From Paulownia fortunei (lineage: Eukaryota; Streptophyta; Magnoliopsida; Lamiales; Paulowniaceae), in the NCBI GenBank assembly GCA_019321725.1, contig CM033124.1:6324001-6388000 (forward strand): DNA of 64,000 nt, written 5' to 3'. The notes below the pieces were generated by a model. The model was not told the DNA's origin. It worked only from the letters and a program-made list of their open reading frames with translations, and searched no databases. A program made the translations under genes and the position numbers. The stretch's first letter is position 1. Every line of letters starts with the position of its first letter. Shown here in pieces: positions 37,034 through 47,405 of the stretch.

Positions 37034-39389
37034 TTTGTATACAAACAAATCCGGTCAATCATGTTCACCCACGTGTGAAAATTTCCAAAATTTCATAATC
37101 AAATATCTATGCGAAGATATTTCTATAAAACAACAACCAAATCAAATACAATCTCACAAAAAAAATATATATATATATATCACATCAAAACCATCATTAT
37201 ATTTTTCTCCCAATTAAAACTCATCCAAACACATATCTCATTTTAAATTTATTTCTCATAAACTATTTTTTCACACTTTTTCTCACAAAATCAATTCTCG
37301 AAGTGCCTATCCAGTAGCCTAAACTTGTACTCTCATGTTACTCCTATTTATAATGCTTTCAATTAATCTAGCTAACTCAACTTCCTATTTATATGCTTTC
37401 AACTAATCTAGCTAACTCAACTAATTAACCATCTAATTGATACAATTTATTTCTAATTGACGTTGCTTATGAAAAATTGTTTCTTTACTTGGAGACTCGT
37501 GTTTTGCCTCTTGTCCGCTTCTTCCTTATTTTTCATTCATGACACAATGTCGCAGTTTCAGTTCTTCTATATCTCTAACCCTAATTCAATCTCACGAGAA
37601 CAAAGCCTTTCTGTTCAAATCTCCCCTTAACTCAAAATCCCGATTCACCTTTCAATCAGCCTTATGTTAATCAATAGAAACCCTTCTGATATAATCCCCC
37701 AGTGTTTGTCTAAATTTGTGTATTTGTTGCGTTTGTGTGTGTGAATTGCACGTAGCTACCCCGGGCTCCTCTGACGATTCACAGCTGAAGAAAGAAGCCC
37801 CAATGCTCGTGCCACAACGGCGCCGTTTAGTGCTGCAGATTTGTCGCTTTGTACCTCTATTTCCACGGCCAATCTGTGTCAAATCAACGGCTACATCTTT
37901 TATACCAAATACATAACCTTCTTGATTTTTTTTTTAATTTTTTTTTGCCTTCTTTTGCTTATTTATGTAATATTCAGTATGCCTGTCCACACCTTTAGCT
38001 TTTCTTCTGATATATTTTGCGAATCAATGGAAAAAGTGCTAGTCATGGAGGCACAAATTTAAGCGGTTTTCACGTGGGGTTTCTCACCTTTTTTTTTTTT
38101 TTGTTTTTTTTTTCCCCGTTGGTTTACCTCTAAAAATATCCGCCATATATTAAAAGCTGAATTTCAAGTTGAGGATTTTGTTTTTTTATGGTCAAGATTT
38201 TTATTTGGCTATGATTAAATTGCTTAGCTGCGCTTCTAAGATTTTTTACTGTCCGTGAAGCATAAATCAAACAATGATTGAATTTCTTAGTATGAGCCAT
38301 TCAATAATCTACTTATTATGTCTGAGTTTTTTTATTTTTTATTTTTCATGTTTTTAGCTGGGGTTTGTATTTTATGGCAGTGATTATTGTTTTACAGCTT
38401 AATTATGCCAGTGCTGCTTCAGAAAATTCTTAAGTGATAAAGCTGTTTAATACCTCTGATCTTCTCAAATATTTTGTTAACAATATTTCTGTTTTTTATG
38501 CTCTTTTTTGGTTTTATATTACTTAATGTTCCTTAACTTGAAATAGTTTGTTGTCAATGATGAGCTAATCCACATAATTGAGGTGTGGCTGATCCCAAGT
38601 CCCTGATTTTCAGGGAGAACCTCCCGGGGGTTGCCACGTCATACCATGAAATCACTGGAAATATCAGAGAGAATATATCTGTATGGTACATTTTTAGTTC
38701 TATTGAATTAAAAATAAATTGTTATAATCTAGTGTTTAAGTTAAAAGTCTAATGGGATGTATGCAATCTGCTAATGATGTTTTGTTGGATAGTAAATGAG
38801 TTGTGGTGAAGCCAAGTCCCTGAGGCAAAGAAAGAATATATTGAATTTGGGAATAGAACCTTTTCGATCTGGATTTATTAAACTATTGTGTTTATTGTTG
38901 TTGGATGTTTTATTTTTCTGGTGTGCGACTGAAGATTTTGGAGAAAATACTAGTATTGCTATGATTTGTTTGTGATTGAGTTTTATCTATACTCTTGCCC
39001 ATAAGATGAATATTGGGTTAGTGTCTGAAAAACTCGTATATTGGTGTGTTGTCTATCAGCTCCTTCTCTTAAAATTCCTAACGAGATTGGAGTTAAATAA
39101 CAACACCACATTTTGATTACAAGAGAACTGTTTTTCAGTTTTCTGCATTGTGACCAAATTTCAATGCATAATGTACAGCTTAGTATAGGTAAGACCAATG
39201 TGTAGTAATTGGAGTACATATGGATTTCTCTTTGATGATAACAGATGCTGGAGCTAGATTCATGTATTGAGCTTTCTCAAAATAGTTGTGTACAGGCTGC
39301 AGGCCATTGTACACCAAGGTGAATGGTTTGGGTGGTTCCACAAGCTTGCTGGAGATTTTGACAAGTCAGGACTTAAGTGTTGTTTTCCA

Positions 39390-39429
<40 letters not shown>

Positions 39430-39558
39430 TATCGTGTACTATTTGGTTATAATTACTGATTGTGAACTTGTGAAAGAAATAAAAAGCATTTGGTTTTGCT
39501 AATAAGACGTGTTCAATGGGATGTATGGTATACCTTCTATGAATTTTTTCATGTTTTG
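37034..39558. other. Low-repeat island, no firm gene
   Basis: Less AT-rich in 37500-37910, including 'ctctaaccctaattc' (37574-37588), a word common in plant 5' leaders. Exon-like pieces include 38590-38690, where one frame reads 'ADPKSLIFRENLPGVATSY' with possible splice borders (tgag|gtgtgg, tatg|gtacat), and 39250-39390. None forms a gene with recognisable homology, and similar 'ccaagtccctga' words at 38594 and 38812 suggest repeats. A minus-strand open stretch at 37667-37882 (71 codons, Arg/Ser-rich) is not recognised. Confidence 0.35.
39393..39426. repeat. Poly-T run (34 bases)
   Basis: Uninterrupted T homopolymer. Read on the minus strand it would be a poly-A, as at the end of a retrotransposed transcript, but no flanking duplication was found. 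Confidence 0.9.
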
Positions 39559-39891
39559 TTATACTGATGCATTGATATAATCCCTTATTATATGAGGTTT
39601 CACGCGGACCAAAGGTTCTTCTTGCCGGAGGAACCTTCTTGGAAAAACTGCCTTATAATGATCATTCTGAATTAGTGAATTTGACTCGAGCATATGAATA
39701 TCTTTAATGTCAAGAAAAGAGTTGAAGTTATTAAGGATCTCTTGTAAGACTGATTCCACAAAATTGAATTCAAACTCTATATTCATGTTTTGGGTTACTC
39801 TTGGGCATCTGAAAGTCACAGGTTTAAATTTAATTTTGTTAATTGTTATTTTCTGCTCTTGAATATTCAGTCGGAGTGGAGTTATCCGCAC
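39559..39891 (-). CDS. Hypothetical protein, 110 codons
   Basis: The minus-strand open frame starts MRITPLRLNIQEQKIT and ends HIIRDYINASV. It is uninterrupted and its composition is mixed and protein-like, with an amphipathic 'EFEFNFVESVLQEILNNF' stretch and a basic 'FPRRFLR' patch. I do not recognise a family. No promoter, partner gene or splice site is evident. The opposite strand shows a hydrophobic stretch ('FMFWVTLGHLKV') that is probably a shadow. It could equally be part of a multi-exon gene or an old retroelement. Confidence 0.25.
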   Translation of the reverse strand: MRITPLRLNIQEQKITINKIKFKPVTFRCPRVTQNMNIEFEFNFVESVLQEILNNFNSFLDIKDIHMLESNSLIQNDHYKAVFPRRFLRQEEPLVRVKPHIIRDYINASV

Positions 39892-40267
39892 AATTTTTGA
39901 GTGCTAGATAATGCCAGAGATCGTTGTAAAATATTTGCATTTTCTCTAAATATTGCACCACAATCTTTGTTTGACAAAACCCATAATGCAATCACACATC
40001 ACCAATATACTTAACATGAATGTATGTTCTGATGTTTAGAAAGGGGACAAACTACATTTGGAAAGCAATTTGCAAGATCAATTTGGTGCAATTTGATCAT
40101 AATGAAAAATAATTTTTCTGTTTCAAAATAGATAAATTAGCGAAGATCGTATTGCATCTCCACTAGATTCATCAATATCAACTGCAAATATAGCAAAAAA
40201 TCGTGAAGGATGCTGACATGCTGTGAAGTAGAGTTGCAAATTGATTGAAAAGGCTTACGGAGAGAAA

Positions 40268-40433
40268 ATAGACACATTGAGCAAATTGAATAACTCCAAA
40301 CACCATATCTAAGGCAATTTAGGTTACGTAACATGTTTGATCCCCTTGTCATAGACACATTGAGTAAATTGAATAACTCCAAACACCATATCTAAGGCAA
40401 TTTAGGTTATGTAACATGTTTGATCCCCTTGTC
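40268..40433. repeat. 83-bp tandem duplication
   Basis: Units 40268-40350 and 40351-40433, starting atagacacattgag, differ at two positions, so the duplication is recent. The minus-strand open stretch 40137-40382 runs through it and is not judged a gene. Confidence 0.92.
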
Positions 40434-40802
40434 ATGAGTCATGTGACAAGCTTCACCCTGTCTATCTGGGTTACAATTGAACACTTAACCTCGATTTGTT
40501 TGGGTTGCCTTGGCGTATTCTGAAAGAGCCACTAGTATATATACTTAGTCTAAAAAACCAACGCCTTCACAAAATCACACTTCAACAATCCAGTTTTAAA
40601 AACACAGATGCATAAATCTCATTTATAAAGTTCATTTTCATGAGATAAACTTGTTTGATCCACCCAAAATCATAATTTTCAACGCACACCAAAATTTATA
40701 TATAGAAAAGTGAAAGGTCACTTATCTCGACTCCAGACAAATTCATGTGTTGTCCAAGCCCTCTTTTATCATTTCAACTAAGTCCAAAAGAATATACATA
40801 CC

Positions 40803-41220
40803 TGATGGTCATAATTCGTTTAGGCCCAATAGGCTAAGTCTAATAGGCCTACCCGGGTTGTGGACCAGGTCTGAATATACGCAACATGCTAAGTCCAAGG
40901 AGTCTACAAATTATTGAGCCAAATAGGCCTTAATATATGAATTAGGCCCATCAAAGATCAGTAAGGCCATAAGGCCCAAGCCTATGAATGCCCTTGTATC
41001 AATACTATAATTACTTCCAACCTTCTTCATTAAAATGTACGCAATTTATTAAGCAATTATTAGGTCTTACGTTCTCCAGATTTTCTCTGTTCTGGATCTG
41101 ACTTGAGCGTCAGAAGACCTTTATCGGGCAAACCCGCACCCTTAACGCTTTATTGTGATGCAGACAACATCCTATTGAATAATTCAATCTCACAAGAATA
41201 CTACTTGTCAGAGTGATACA
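40803..41220 (+). repeat. Probable 5' LTR of the Tat-type element
   Basis: The right end near 41220 is set by the primer site ten bases on. The left end at TGATGG (40803) is a guess. It contains repeated 'aggccta/taggccc' words (40830-40980) and the sequence 'gcgtcagaagacctttatcgg', of a kind often seen near the end of Tat LTRs. No second LTR for comparison. Confidence 0.45.
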
Positions 41221-41229
41221 ATATTATTT

Positions 41230-41247
41230 TGGCGCTATTTGTGGGAA
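41230..41247 (+). other. Primer binding site, Tat-type element
   Basis: tggcgctatttgtgggaa resembles the TGGCGCCGTCTGTGGGAA site found just after Tat 5' LTRs, with three changes. Confidence 0.75.
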
Positions 41248-41639
41248 AATTGCCTTTAGCCGTCATTCGAGTATGTTCACCATATCTAGAGCAATATGAG
41301 AAGTTAGCGGCCACAAAAACCCACCGGCAGGGGGTGTCCGTGACAATGGAGGTGACTTTCTTATCGAAAGTGCTCGCAATGACGTGACTGATCAGCAACA
41401 ACGCCTGGTACCACCGTGAGCACCATCTCCATCTCGTCTAAGTAATCCCCCCAGCCGACGATGGTGCAACTAATGTAAGAAGTATTGAGGAAATTGATCG
41501 AGGATGCCGTGCCGCGACCAAGGTTATCACTTAGTTTGTGGATAACTAGCATGAGGAGAAGCCTCATCGGCATGTGGAGGTATCTCGATGGTGCGGAGAG
41601 GAGTCATGCTAGTCGTCCCATGGTAGTCGAGCTTCATCA

Positions 41640-42965
41640 CCTACCATGGATTGGATGAAGCAGCAACATGGAGCATCATGACGAAGAGCTATGTATCCTC
41701 ACATGAGAATAGTTGTGCGTCTCTACCCACAGCCTACACGAGACATCGAGAAGAAGTTATGGGAACATGCACTGGAGTACCTATGATTCCTTCCACCTAC
41801 ATATCTTTAATGGAGGATTGGGTCCTACTAATTGTCGGTCCCCTACGATATAGTTTATTCTACACAGCTATCTTAGTCGAGTCCCTATCGGCAGGAGTGA
41901 AGATAGCTAATCTGACTGAATTTGATGGGCTTGGTGACCCACATGAGCACCTTCACAAATTTATGCAAAGGCAAATTTATACAATTTGAGTGATGTAGCT
42001 TATTGCAAGATATTCCACACCATCCTATCTAAGCAAACTCTTATATAGTTTAACCAATCACCAGGTGGGAGCATCATTGACTTGGAGCAGCGGACCCAGA
42101 GGTTTTAGCACTAGTTCTCTATATATCACAAGTATCTAAAGACAACATTGTTCTGTTTACCATTGAACAAAATTATGGCGAGCCACTCCAGGAGTACATT
42201 CGACGCTTTATGGAAGTGGTTCACAAAGCCCCTCATATGAACCACAAGCTATTCGTTGACATCATGTAGCAGAACTTTCATAATGGGAGATTAAAAAAAT
42301 CTATTATAGGCAGGTCCCCTTTCACATTAGAGGAATTATTATCTTAGGCCGAGAAATACATAAGAATCGAAAGAGATGATTGGTTTTAGAGCCTCGGGCA
42401 AAAAAGGTAGAGAGAAGAGGAACACCCCTAAGAGAGAAAGAAGGATGAGAGAAAGCACGTGTCTGCATTCGGGTACACACACTTTGCTCTTTTTAAAGCT
42501 AGGTTGTCAGAAATTATGGGGGTGGTAGAGCTACAGAGTTTATTCCAATCCCTAAGGCAGATGCGAGAAAATCCTAAATAGATGAAATCACACAAGTATT
42601 ACTGCTATCACCAGGATAAGGGGCACACCACAGAGGAGTGCCACCACTTGAAGAATGAAATTGAAAAATTGATTCATAATGGCCATCTGGTCGAATACGT
42701 TGACAAGTTGAAGGGGATAACCACCGAGAATTCACATGGCTGGACCCCTCCCTCCCAAACTTTTGATGCCACAAAGGAGCAAGGGGGAGGAAGCAAGAAG
42801 AAGGGACGTGATGATGATAACTTGCCTACCACAGAAGTTATTGCAGTTATCTTGGGAGGACCTGCGAATGGAGACTCGCAGAACACTAGAAAGGTGCTCC
42901 TATGGGCAGCCAGCCAGGTACACTTTACCTTTGATCGCCCCATTGAGCACATAATTCACTTGTAA
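41640..42965 (+). pseudogene. Tat-type gag
   Basis: A capsid segment at 41900-41990 reads 'ANLTEFDGLGDPHEHLHKF'. The middle is broken by stops and frame changes (41988-42580). The zinc-knuckle region is preserved at 42594-42700: CYYHQDKGHTTEECHHLKNE followed by IEKLIHNGHLVEYV, with the C-x-x-H...H...C pattern typical of Tat gag. A Gly/Lys-rich linker and 'AVILGGPANGDSQN' follow, the usual lead into the protease. The open plus stretches at 41651-41989 and 42582-42965 are its readable parts. Confidence 0.85.
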
Positions 42966-43480
42966 GGTTCGAGGGAAGATCTCTCCTTTAGTGACCTAGA
43001 CCTTGATAAACCAAGGGAGGTGCACAATGATGCATCAGTCAACTCGACTATGGTGTTAAACTTTTGGGTGAAGAAGATCTTGGTGGATAACGGGAGCTTT
43101 GCAACATCATATTCTATGATGCATTTGTGCAGCTCGGCATAGACAACACCCAAATCACGTCAGTCAATACCCTGCTAACGGGATTCAGTGGAGAGGTGGT
43201 GCAGACATTAGGAGAATTCACTCTCCCAATGTCCTTAGGCTCCTATCTTATGAGAGCTATGAGAATGGTGAAGTTCCTAGTGGTTAAGCCCCCCTCTACT
43301 TACAAAATGATCTTTAGAAGACTGAGTATGAAGTTGTTTCGAGCTGTGGCTACAACCTACCACATGAAGTTAAAGTGTCTAACTCCTGAGGGAGTAGGAG
43401 AATCTATTGGCAATAAAAAAATAGTTAGAGAGTGCTACATAAATACTTTGCATAGAACTCAGAACATCTAGAAGATTCGG
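42966..43480 (+). pseudogene. Tat-type aspartic protease
   Basis: 'LVDNGSFAT' near 43080 stands where the family has the D-x-G-S active site, so the catalytic Asp position is retained. It is followed after a frameshift by QLGIDNTQITSVNTLLTGFS, GEFTLPMSLGSY and 'VKFLVVKPPSTYKMI' (43127-43471), ending TPEGVGESIGNKK and RECY. All are standard Tat blocks. Confidence 0.85.
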
Positions 43481-43489
43481 GAAGATAGT

Positions 43490-44044
43490 AGTATAACCCT
43501 AAGTAATGGCAAACAATAATTGGTGGCCTTGGTCGAGGAGGAACTCATGACAGAGAGAGAACCTAAGTTGAGCAAGAGAAAACTCGATGAAGCTAGATTG
43601 GAGACCATTGAAGAACTTAGGATCATTAAAGTAGTCCTCGATGACCTATCTAAGATGATGAAGATAAGGACTGGCCTAGAATTAGTTGTTGAGAAAAATC
43701 TGATAGATTTTCTCAGGCATAATGTAGACACTTTTGCTTGGGGGATGGAGGATCTGTGCAGTGTACCCTATGAGTTGGCAATTCACTAACTCAATATTGA
43801 TCCGACATTTAGATCGATGAAATAAAGAAAGAGAACATCTGGCCCTGATAGGTCTTAACACATCAATAAGAAAGTCGACAAGCACACAACAAAGTATATC
43901 CACCTAGTCTATTATCCAGAAGGGCTAGCCAATGTGGTGCTGGTGCTGGTGCTGGAGCTTAGTCAACATGGAATCAAGTACCGCCTCCGACCCACCATAA
44001 AGGTACAAATCCTAACTTACTTTCTCGTCGAGATGGTCTTAGAT
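43490..44044 (+). pseudogene. Tat-type RT leader fused to RNase H region by an internal deletion
   Basis: 43520-43790 reads EARLETIEELRIIKVVLDD and 'FLRHNVDTFAWGMEDL', then past stops 'LNIDPTFRS', 'NKKVDK' and 'YYPEGLANVVLV'. At about 43936-43960 the reading passes from 'LANVVLV' straight into 'LELSQHGIKYRPPTIKVQ', which belongs after the RT core. The whole catalytic RT is therefore missing. The junction is a (ggtgct)n run (43936-43955). The end, 'FLVEMVLDAV', continues at 50767 as 'DSVLSTWTLYVDGSS' once copy B is removed. Confidence 0.85.
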
Positions 44045-44049
44045 GCAGT

Positions 44050-45437
44050 TGATAAGTGCATATTTTGACATATTTTTATATCAAATCATTTATACTTTTC
44101 TTGCTTTATTCTTGTTAATATTATTGTTTTATTAATGTTTTGTGTTAGGGAATAAATTGAAGCATGTTTCCAAACTTGTGCAGTTTTTATAATTTGAGCA
44201 TAACTTCATGATCAAAAACTCTATAGACCTGAAGCTTGTTTTATTTGAAAGCCAAGAGATAGAGGTACAACTTTTATGTTGGAGGCTCAGCCCAATTCAG
44301 TCTTGATGATAGCAGAAAATTCATTCAAGTAATTACACAAAATGGATCACCAAAATTCAGATAAGAGTTCATCCCAGTATTGACTTATTTTACCTATTTA
44401 GTTATATATCTTGAGAATAAATTTATTTTGGTCTGAAATTAGGCTATGTTATACCCAAGAGGTAAATAAACAAGTTTGCTGAAGACAAGATTGTATGAAA
44501 ATGTGTTGAAATGGTAAAATCATAGCCTGCAAGTTGCTGCTAATGTTACAGGGTGGCTCTTGGACATGACTTGGTAATTTAACCATATCTCCTTCATCCG
44601 ATTCAGGCTGTATCTGACTAAAAAATATAATTTAATTCAGTGGATGAGAAATTTATGTAACAACTTACCAACTCTTGGCAACTAGCATACCACTTGATTA
44701 ACCGCTTCATTATTTGTTTGGCCTCTAGCTTACTCCAAGTACTATAAATAGGCCATGTATTAAGCTTGTAAGAGGAGGGGGGTAGAGGGTTTCTTTAGGC
44801 TAAGTTATCTAGTTTGTATGTTTTCTAGTATTGTAAGTTTTCTAGTAGTAATAGAAATGCATTCTCTAATTTCTCTTATATTTTTAGTTTTTGTTACTTT
44901 TATTATGTCTTTCTAAATTTTATTTTACTAAGAAAAAATGGTGAATCTCTTGATGGAGGAAGAGAAATAGTTATAAGGGTAGAAATTATTTAAGTATGTT
45001 GTATTATTATTTTTATTTTTGATCTAAACCCTACTTGTTTTGTGGTGATTCTTGATTTATGTATCTCCAATGGCACAACAAATACTTGGGTTCATTTAGC
45101 TTATTATACGATTTTACCCCACCGACTGCTAATGTGAAACCTTGATTTGTTATTGATGAAGGTGTACATAAATGCTTGATCCCATAAATAAGTGTTGGCG
45201 TTAAGAGATAATTTGCAATAGTAAGACAATATCATGATTACCTTATTGCATGAGTTACTTGATAATATCATCCCATTGGAACCTTCATTATGTATGGATT
45301 CCAATTGTGCCAAGTAATAGAGGTAAAAAGAATAAATAACCATTTCTTTATCCAAAATTCAAGAGTGGATCCCTAATCTTCAGTACTTTTATTACTTCGG
45401 TTTTTCTTTAGTTACATCATACATTAATTGTTCATAT
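44050..45437 (+). repeat. 5' LTR of Athila copy B (3' end deleted)
   Basis: Collinear with the 3' LTR 49154-50761 up to 'ttgttcatat', where it is cut and joined to integrase. TATA box 44743-44750. Over the first ~185 bases it differs from the 3' LTR at seven sites, mostly transitions. An ~80-base segment present in the 3' LTR (49709-49790) is absent here. Confidence 0.92.
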
Positions 45438-45785
45438 GAGAATCAATGAACTTCAAAAACTGAGAAATGATGCATATGAGAATTCTAAAACTTATAAATC
45501 AAGAATCAAAGATTTTCATGATAATAAAATTTCAAGAAAAATATTTGAGGTTGGTCAAAAGATTTTGCTTTATAATTCTCGATTACATTTATTTCCTGGA
45601 AAATTGAGATCAAGGTGGAGTGGTCCTTTTGTTGTAAAAAAAGTATATCCTTATAGGGCAATTGACATTGAGAATTCTATAAATGGTAACATATTTAAAG
45701 TAAATGGACAAAGAGTTAAACCATTTCTAGAAAATCAATTTTCACAAGAGGAAATTCTTTTTCTTTCTAACCCTTGTTATGATTA
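45438..45785 (+). pseudogene. Athila-type integrase C-terminus, copy B
   Basis: About 115 open codons: RINELQKLRNDAYENSKTYK, 'SRIKDFHDNKI', VGQKILLYNSRLHLFPGKL, RSRWSGPFVV, then NGNIFKVNGQRVKPFLEN. This is the C-terminal GPY/F-type module of Athila integrase, preserved without a stop. The HHCC finger and D,D-35-E core are deleted. The frame opens right at the LTR junction, so the ATG at 45436 is not a native start. It ends with the normal pol stop (TAG at 45784), after which the 'ggcggataacggtactcc' tract begins, as in copy A. Confidence 0.92.
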
Positions 45786-45935
45786 GTGTTGTATATACTC
45801 ATTTTTCTCTGACATTATTATTATTTTTTTCTTCTTCTTCTTTTATTTTTTTTTCTTTTTTCAGTTAAATGGCGGATAACGGTACTCCGTGGCTATAAAA
45901 GTCGGACTTGTCAGTTTCCCAAACAACTGAAATCT

Positions 45936-46265
45936 TTGTACAAATTTTTTTTGTTTTTCTCATTCTCTTTTCTTGTTCTTTTCAAAATGGGTGACATTTT
46001 TCTAACTCTCAAGAAGCGATTTCCTTTTCTTCTTAAAAATGCAATTTTGAAAATTTATAAAATCAGGATTGAAAAATTGAGGATGCTTATGCACAAGGGC
46101 ATTCCGGAGGACATATGATGGATAATTGAAGCAAAGGTAAGGGCAGGTGAGTTTTCACATGAGTTTTCAAATTTGCTTACTAGATACATGTCTGGTTTTG
46201 GTAAAAGCACATATTCAAAAAAAACGAAGGGCGAAAAAAATGAAAGTTTGTCATATTTGTGCTAG
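45936..46265 (+). pseudogene. Unknown ORF after pol, copy B
   Basis: Open from 45936 to a TGA at 46116-46118 and, in the same frame, onward to 46265: 'GDIFLTLKKRFPFLL', 'KIYKIRIEKLRMLMHKGIPE', 'VRAGEFSHEFSNLLTRY', then a Lys/Ser-rich tail. Basic, and hydrophobic at its N-terminus. Not recognised. It could be a decayed envelope-like or accessory ORF of the element. Copy A lacks it. Confidence 0.4.
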
Positions 46266-46320
46266 ATGAACTTGCAACATAAAGTATCTTTCTTTAGGAA
46301 TAGTTTCTAAAAATCGAGAA

Positions 46321-46620
46321 GATAAACTTAAATTCATTATGGATGGGCTGAGCAAGGAGTCTGTAGATCATATTATATTGATTCTTGAGATGCATTCATG
46401 TGGATTGGTACAACATGCAATTCTTGATTTATGGGATCGTTTTCGAAATGAATATGAGCTTTATAATCTTGAGAATCTGACATTAAAAGATCCTGTTTGC
46501 CAGTTTATAAGAAAACTGGATGGGAAGCATATCCTCGACCCATAGAGGGCGTTTAAGTCGTTACTGGACGTAAAACTAGAGGAAGATGTGAGCCACAATC
46601 ACAACTACATGTACATACAC
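46321..46620 (+). pseudogene. Unknown conserved ORF upstream of LOG, copy B
   Basis: One frame runs from about 46270 to the TAA at 46639-46641, with a single internal TAG at 46543-46545. Blocks: 'SKNREDKLKFIMDGLSKESV', DLWDRFRNEYELYNLENLTL, 'CQFIRKLDGKHILD', stop, 'RAFKSLLDVKLEEDVSHNHN', 'YIHVLVGNF'. Copy A has the same protein-level match on both sides of the same TAG. The 'EYELYNL' helix-like motif is distinctive, but I cannot name a family. It could be a second captured host fragment or a native accessory ORF of this Athila lineage. Confidence 0.55.
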
Positions 46621-46785
46621 GTGTTAGTAGGTAATTTTTAAATTCCGTATGTGTCTTTATTTTCAACCTTTTTGACAAAAGAAAAAGACATGCAATAAAT
46701 GTATTCCCTGTTCAGACCTCAGTAAAATCATCGTACTCACTCTATTTTTGCACAACTTATTTTCAAAAAATAAAAATAAAAAAAA

Positions 46786-47405
46786 ATGGAAGTTTCTTCA
46801 ACTTGCAAATTTAATTCCATTTGTGTTTTTTGTGGATCCAATCTAGGAAAAAATGGTGAGTTTATAGGGGCAGCCAATAACCTTGGTAGAACTTTAGCAG
46901 AAAGAAAAATTATTTAGTGTATGAGGGAGGCAGTTTGGGGTTAATGGGGAGTGTTGCTATTTCTGCTTATGTAGGAGGTGTTAAAGTTTTGGGAGTTATC
47001 CCAAAATCTTTAACAGTACAGAATATCACAGGTATGACCATTGGAGATGAACTGAAAGTGTCACATATTCAGGACAGAATGCCTAATATGTTAAACAATG
47101 CGGATGCATTCATCATTCTACCTGGCGGTTTTGGTACACTAGAGGAATTATTCCGAATTATCTCTTTGGCACAACTCAACATTCACCAAAAACTTATAGG
47201 TATTCTTAATGTTAATGGTTTTTATGATGGTTTCCTATCTTTTGTAGATCATGCTGCGAAAAAAGGGTTTATTTCAACTTCTGCGAGAAGAATCATCATT
47301 TCTGCTCCGATATTTGACCAGCTGATTGATCAACTTCTAGTATATGTGCCAAAACCTGATCCAGCCTTGGCCAATGTCGATTGGTTCAACAAGAACAATG
47401 GTTGA
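46786..47405 (+). pseudogene. LOG-like: Intronless LOG-type cytokinin riboside 5'-monophosphate phosphoribohydrolase captured by Athila copy B
   Basis: LOG enzymes release active cytokinin bases from cytokinin riboside 5'-monophosphates in the cytosol. Start ATG at 46786 (MEVSSTCKFNS); the nucleotide-binding ICVFCGS block follows. After 'LGRTLAERKI' one base is missing (about 46911-46914), giving a TAG at 46915; the other frame then continues without a stop to 47405. It holds VYEGGSLGLMG (first Gly of the usual GGG is Glu), VIPKSL, 'IQDRMPNM' (Arg kept, the following Lys changed to Met), DAFIILPGGFGTLEE (47121-47147 encodes the signature, Glu kept), 'LNVNGFYDG', 'GFISTSARRIIISAP' and the C-terminus 'VDW'. 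Total ~206 residues, a normal LOG length. Plant LOG genes have several introns; none is present here, so it derives from a processed transcript. The TGA at 47403 is a sense codon in copy A; 11 further codons to 47441 are conserved. As it stands it is frameshifted. Confidence 0.93.

Noticed and set aside
36963..37217. 84-codon plus-strand ORF
   Set aside because: Made of TA/TG microsatellite (Ile-Tyr, Val-Cys repeats).
39393..39426. Poly-A tail of a LINE or SINE on the minus strand
   Set aside because: No flanking duplication, no RT or tRNA-like head upstream; could be a simple homopolymer.
45104..45355. Minus-strand ORF, also at 50282-50494
   Set aside because: Antisense read of the Athila B LTR pair, duplicated only because the LTR is.
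46917..47405. A separate gene starting with GTG at 46917
   Set aside because: It is the continuation of the LOG frame from 46786 after a one-base loss; the GTG is the Val of the VYxGGS motif.
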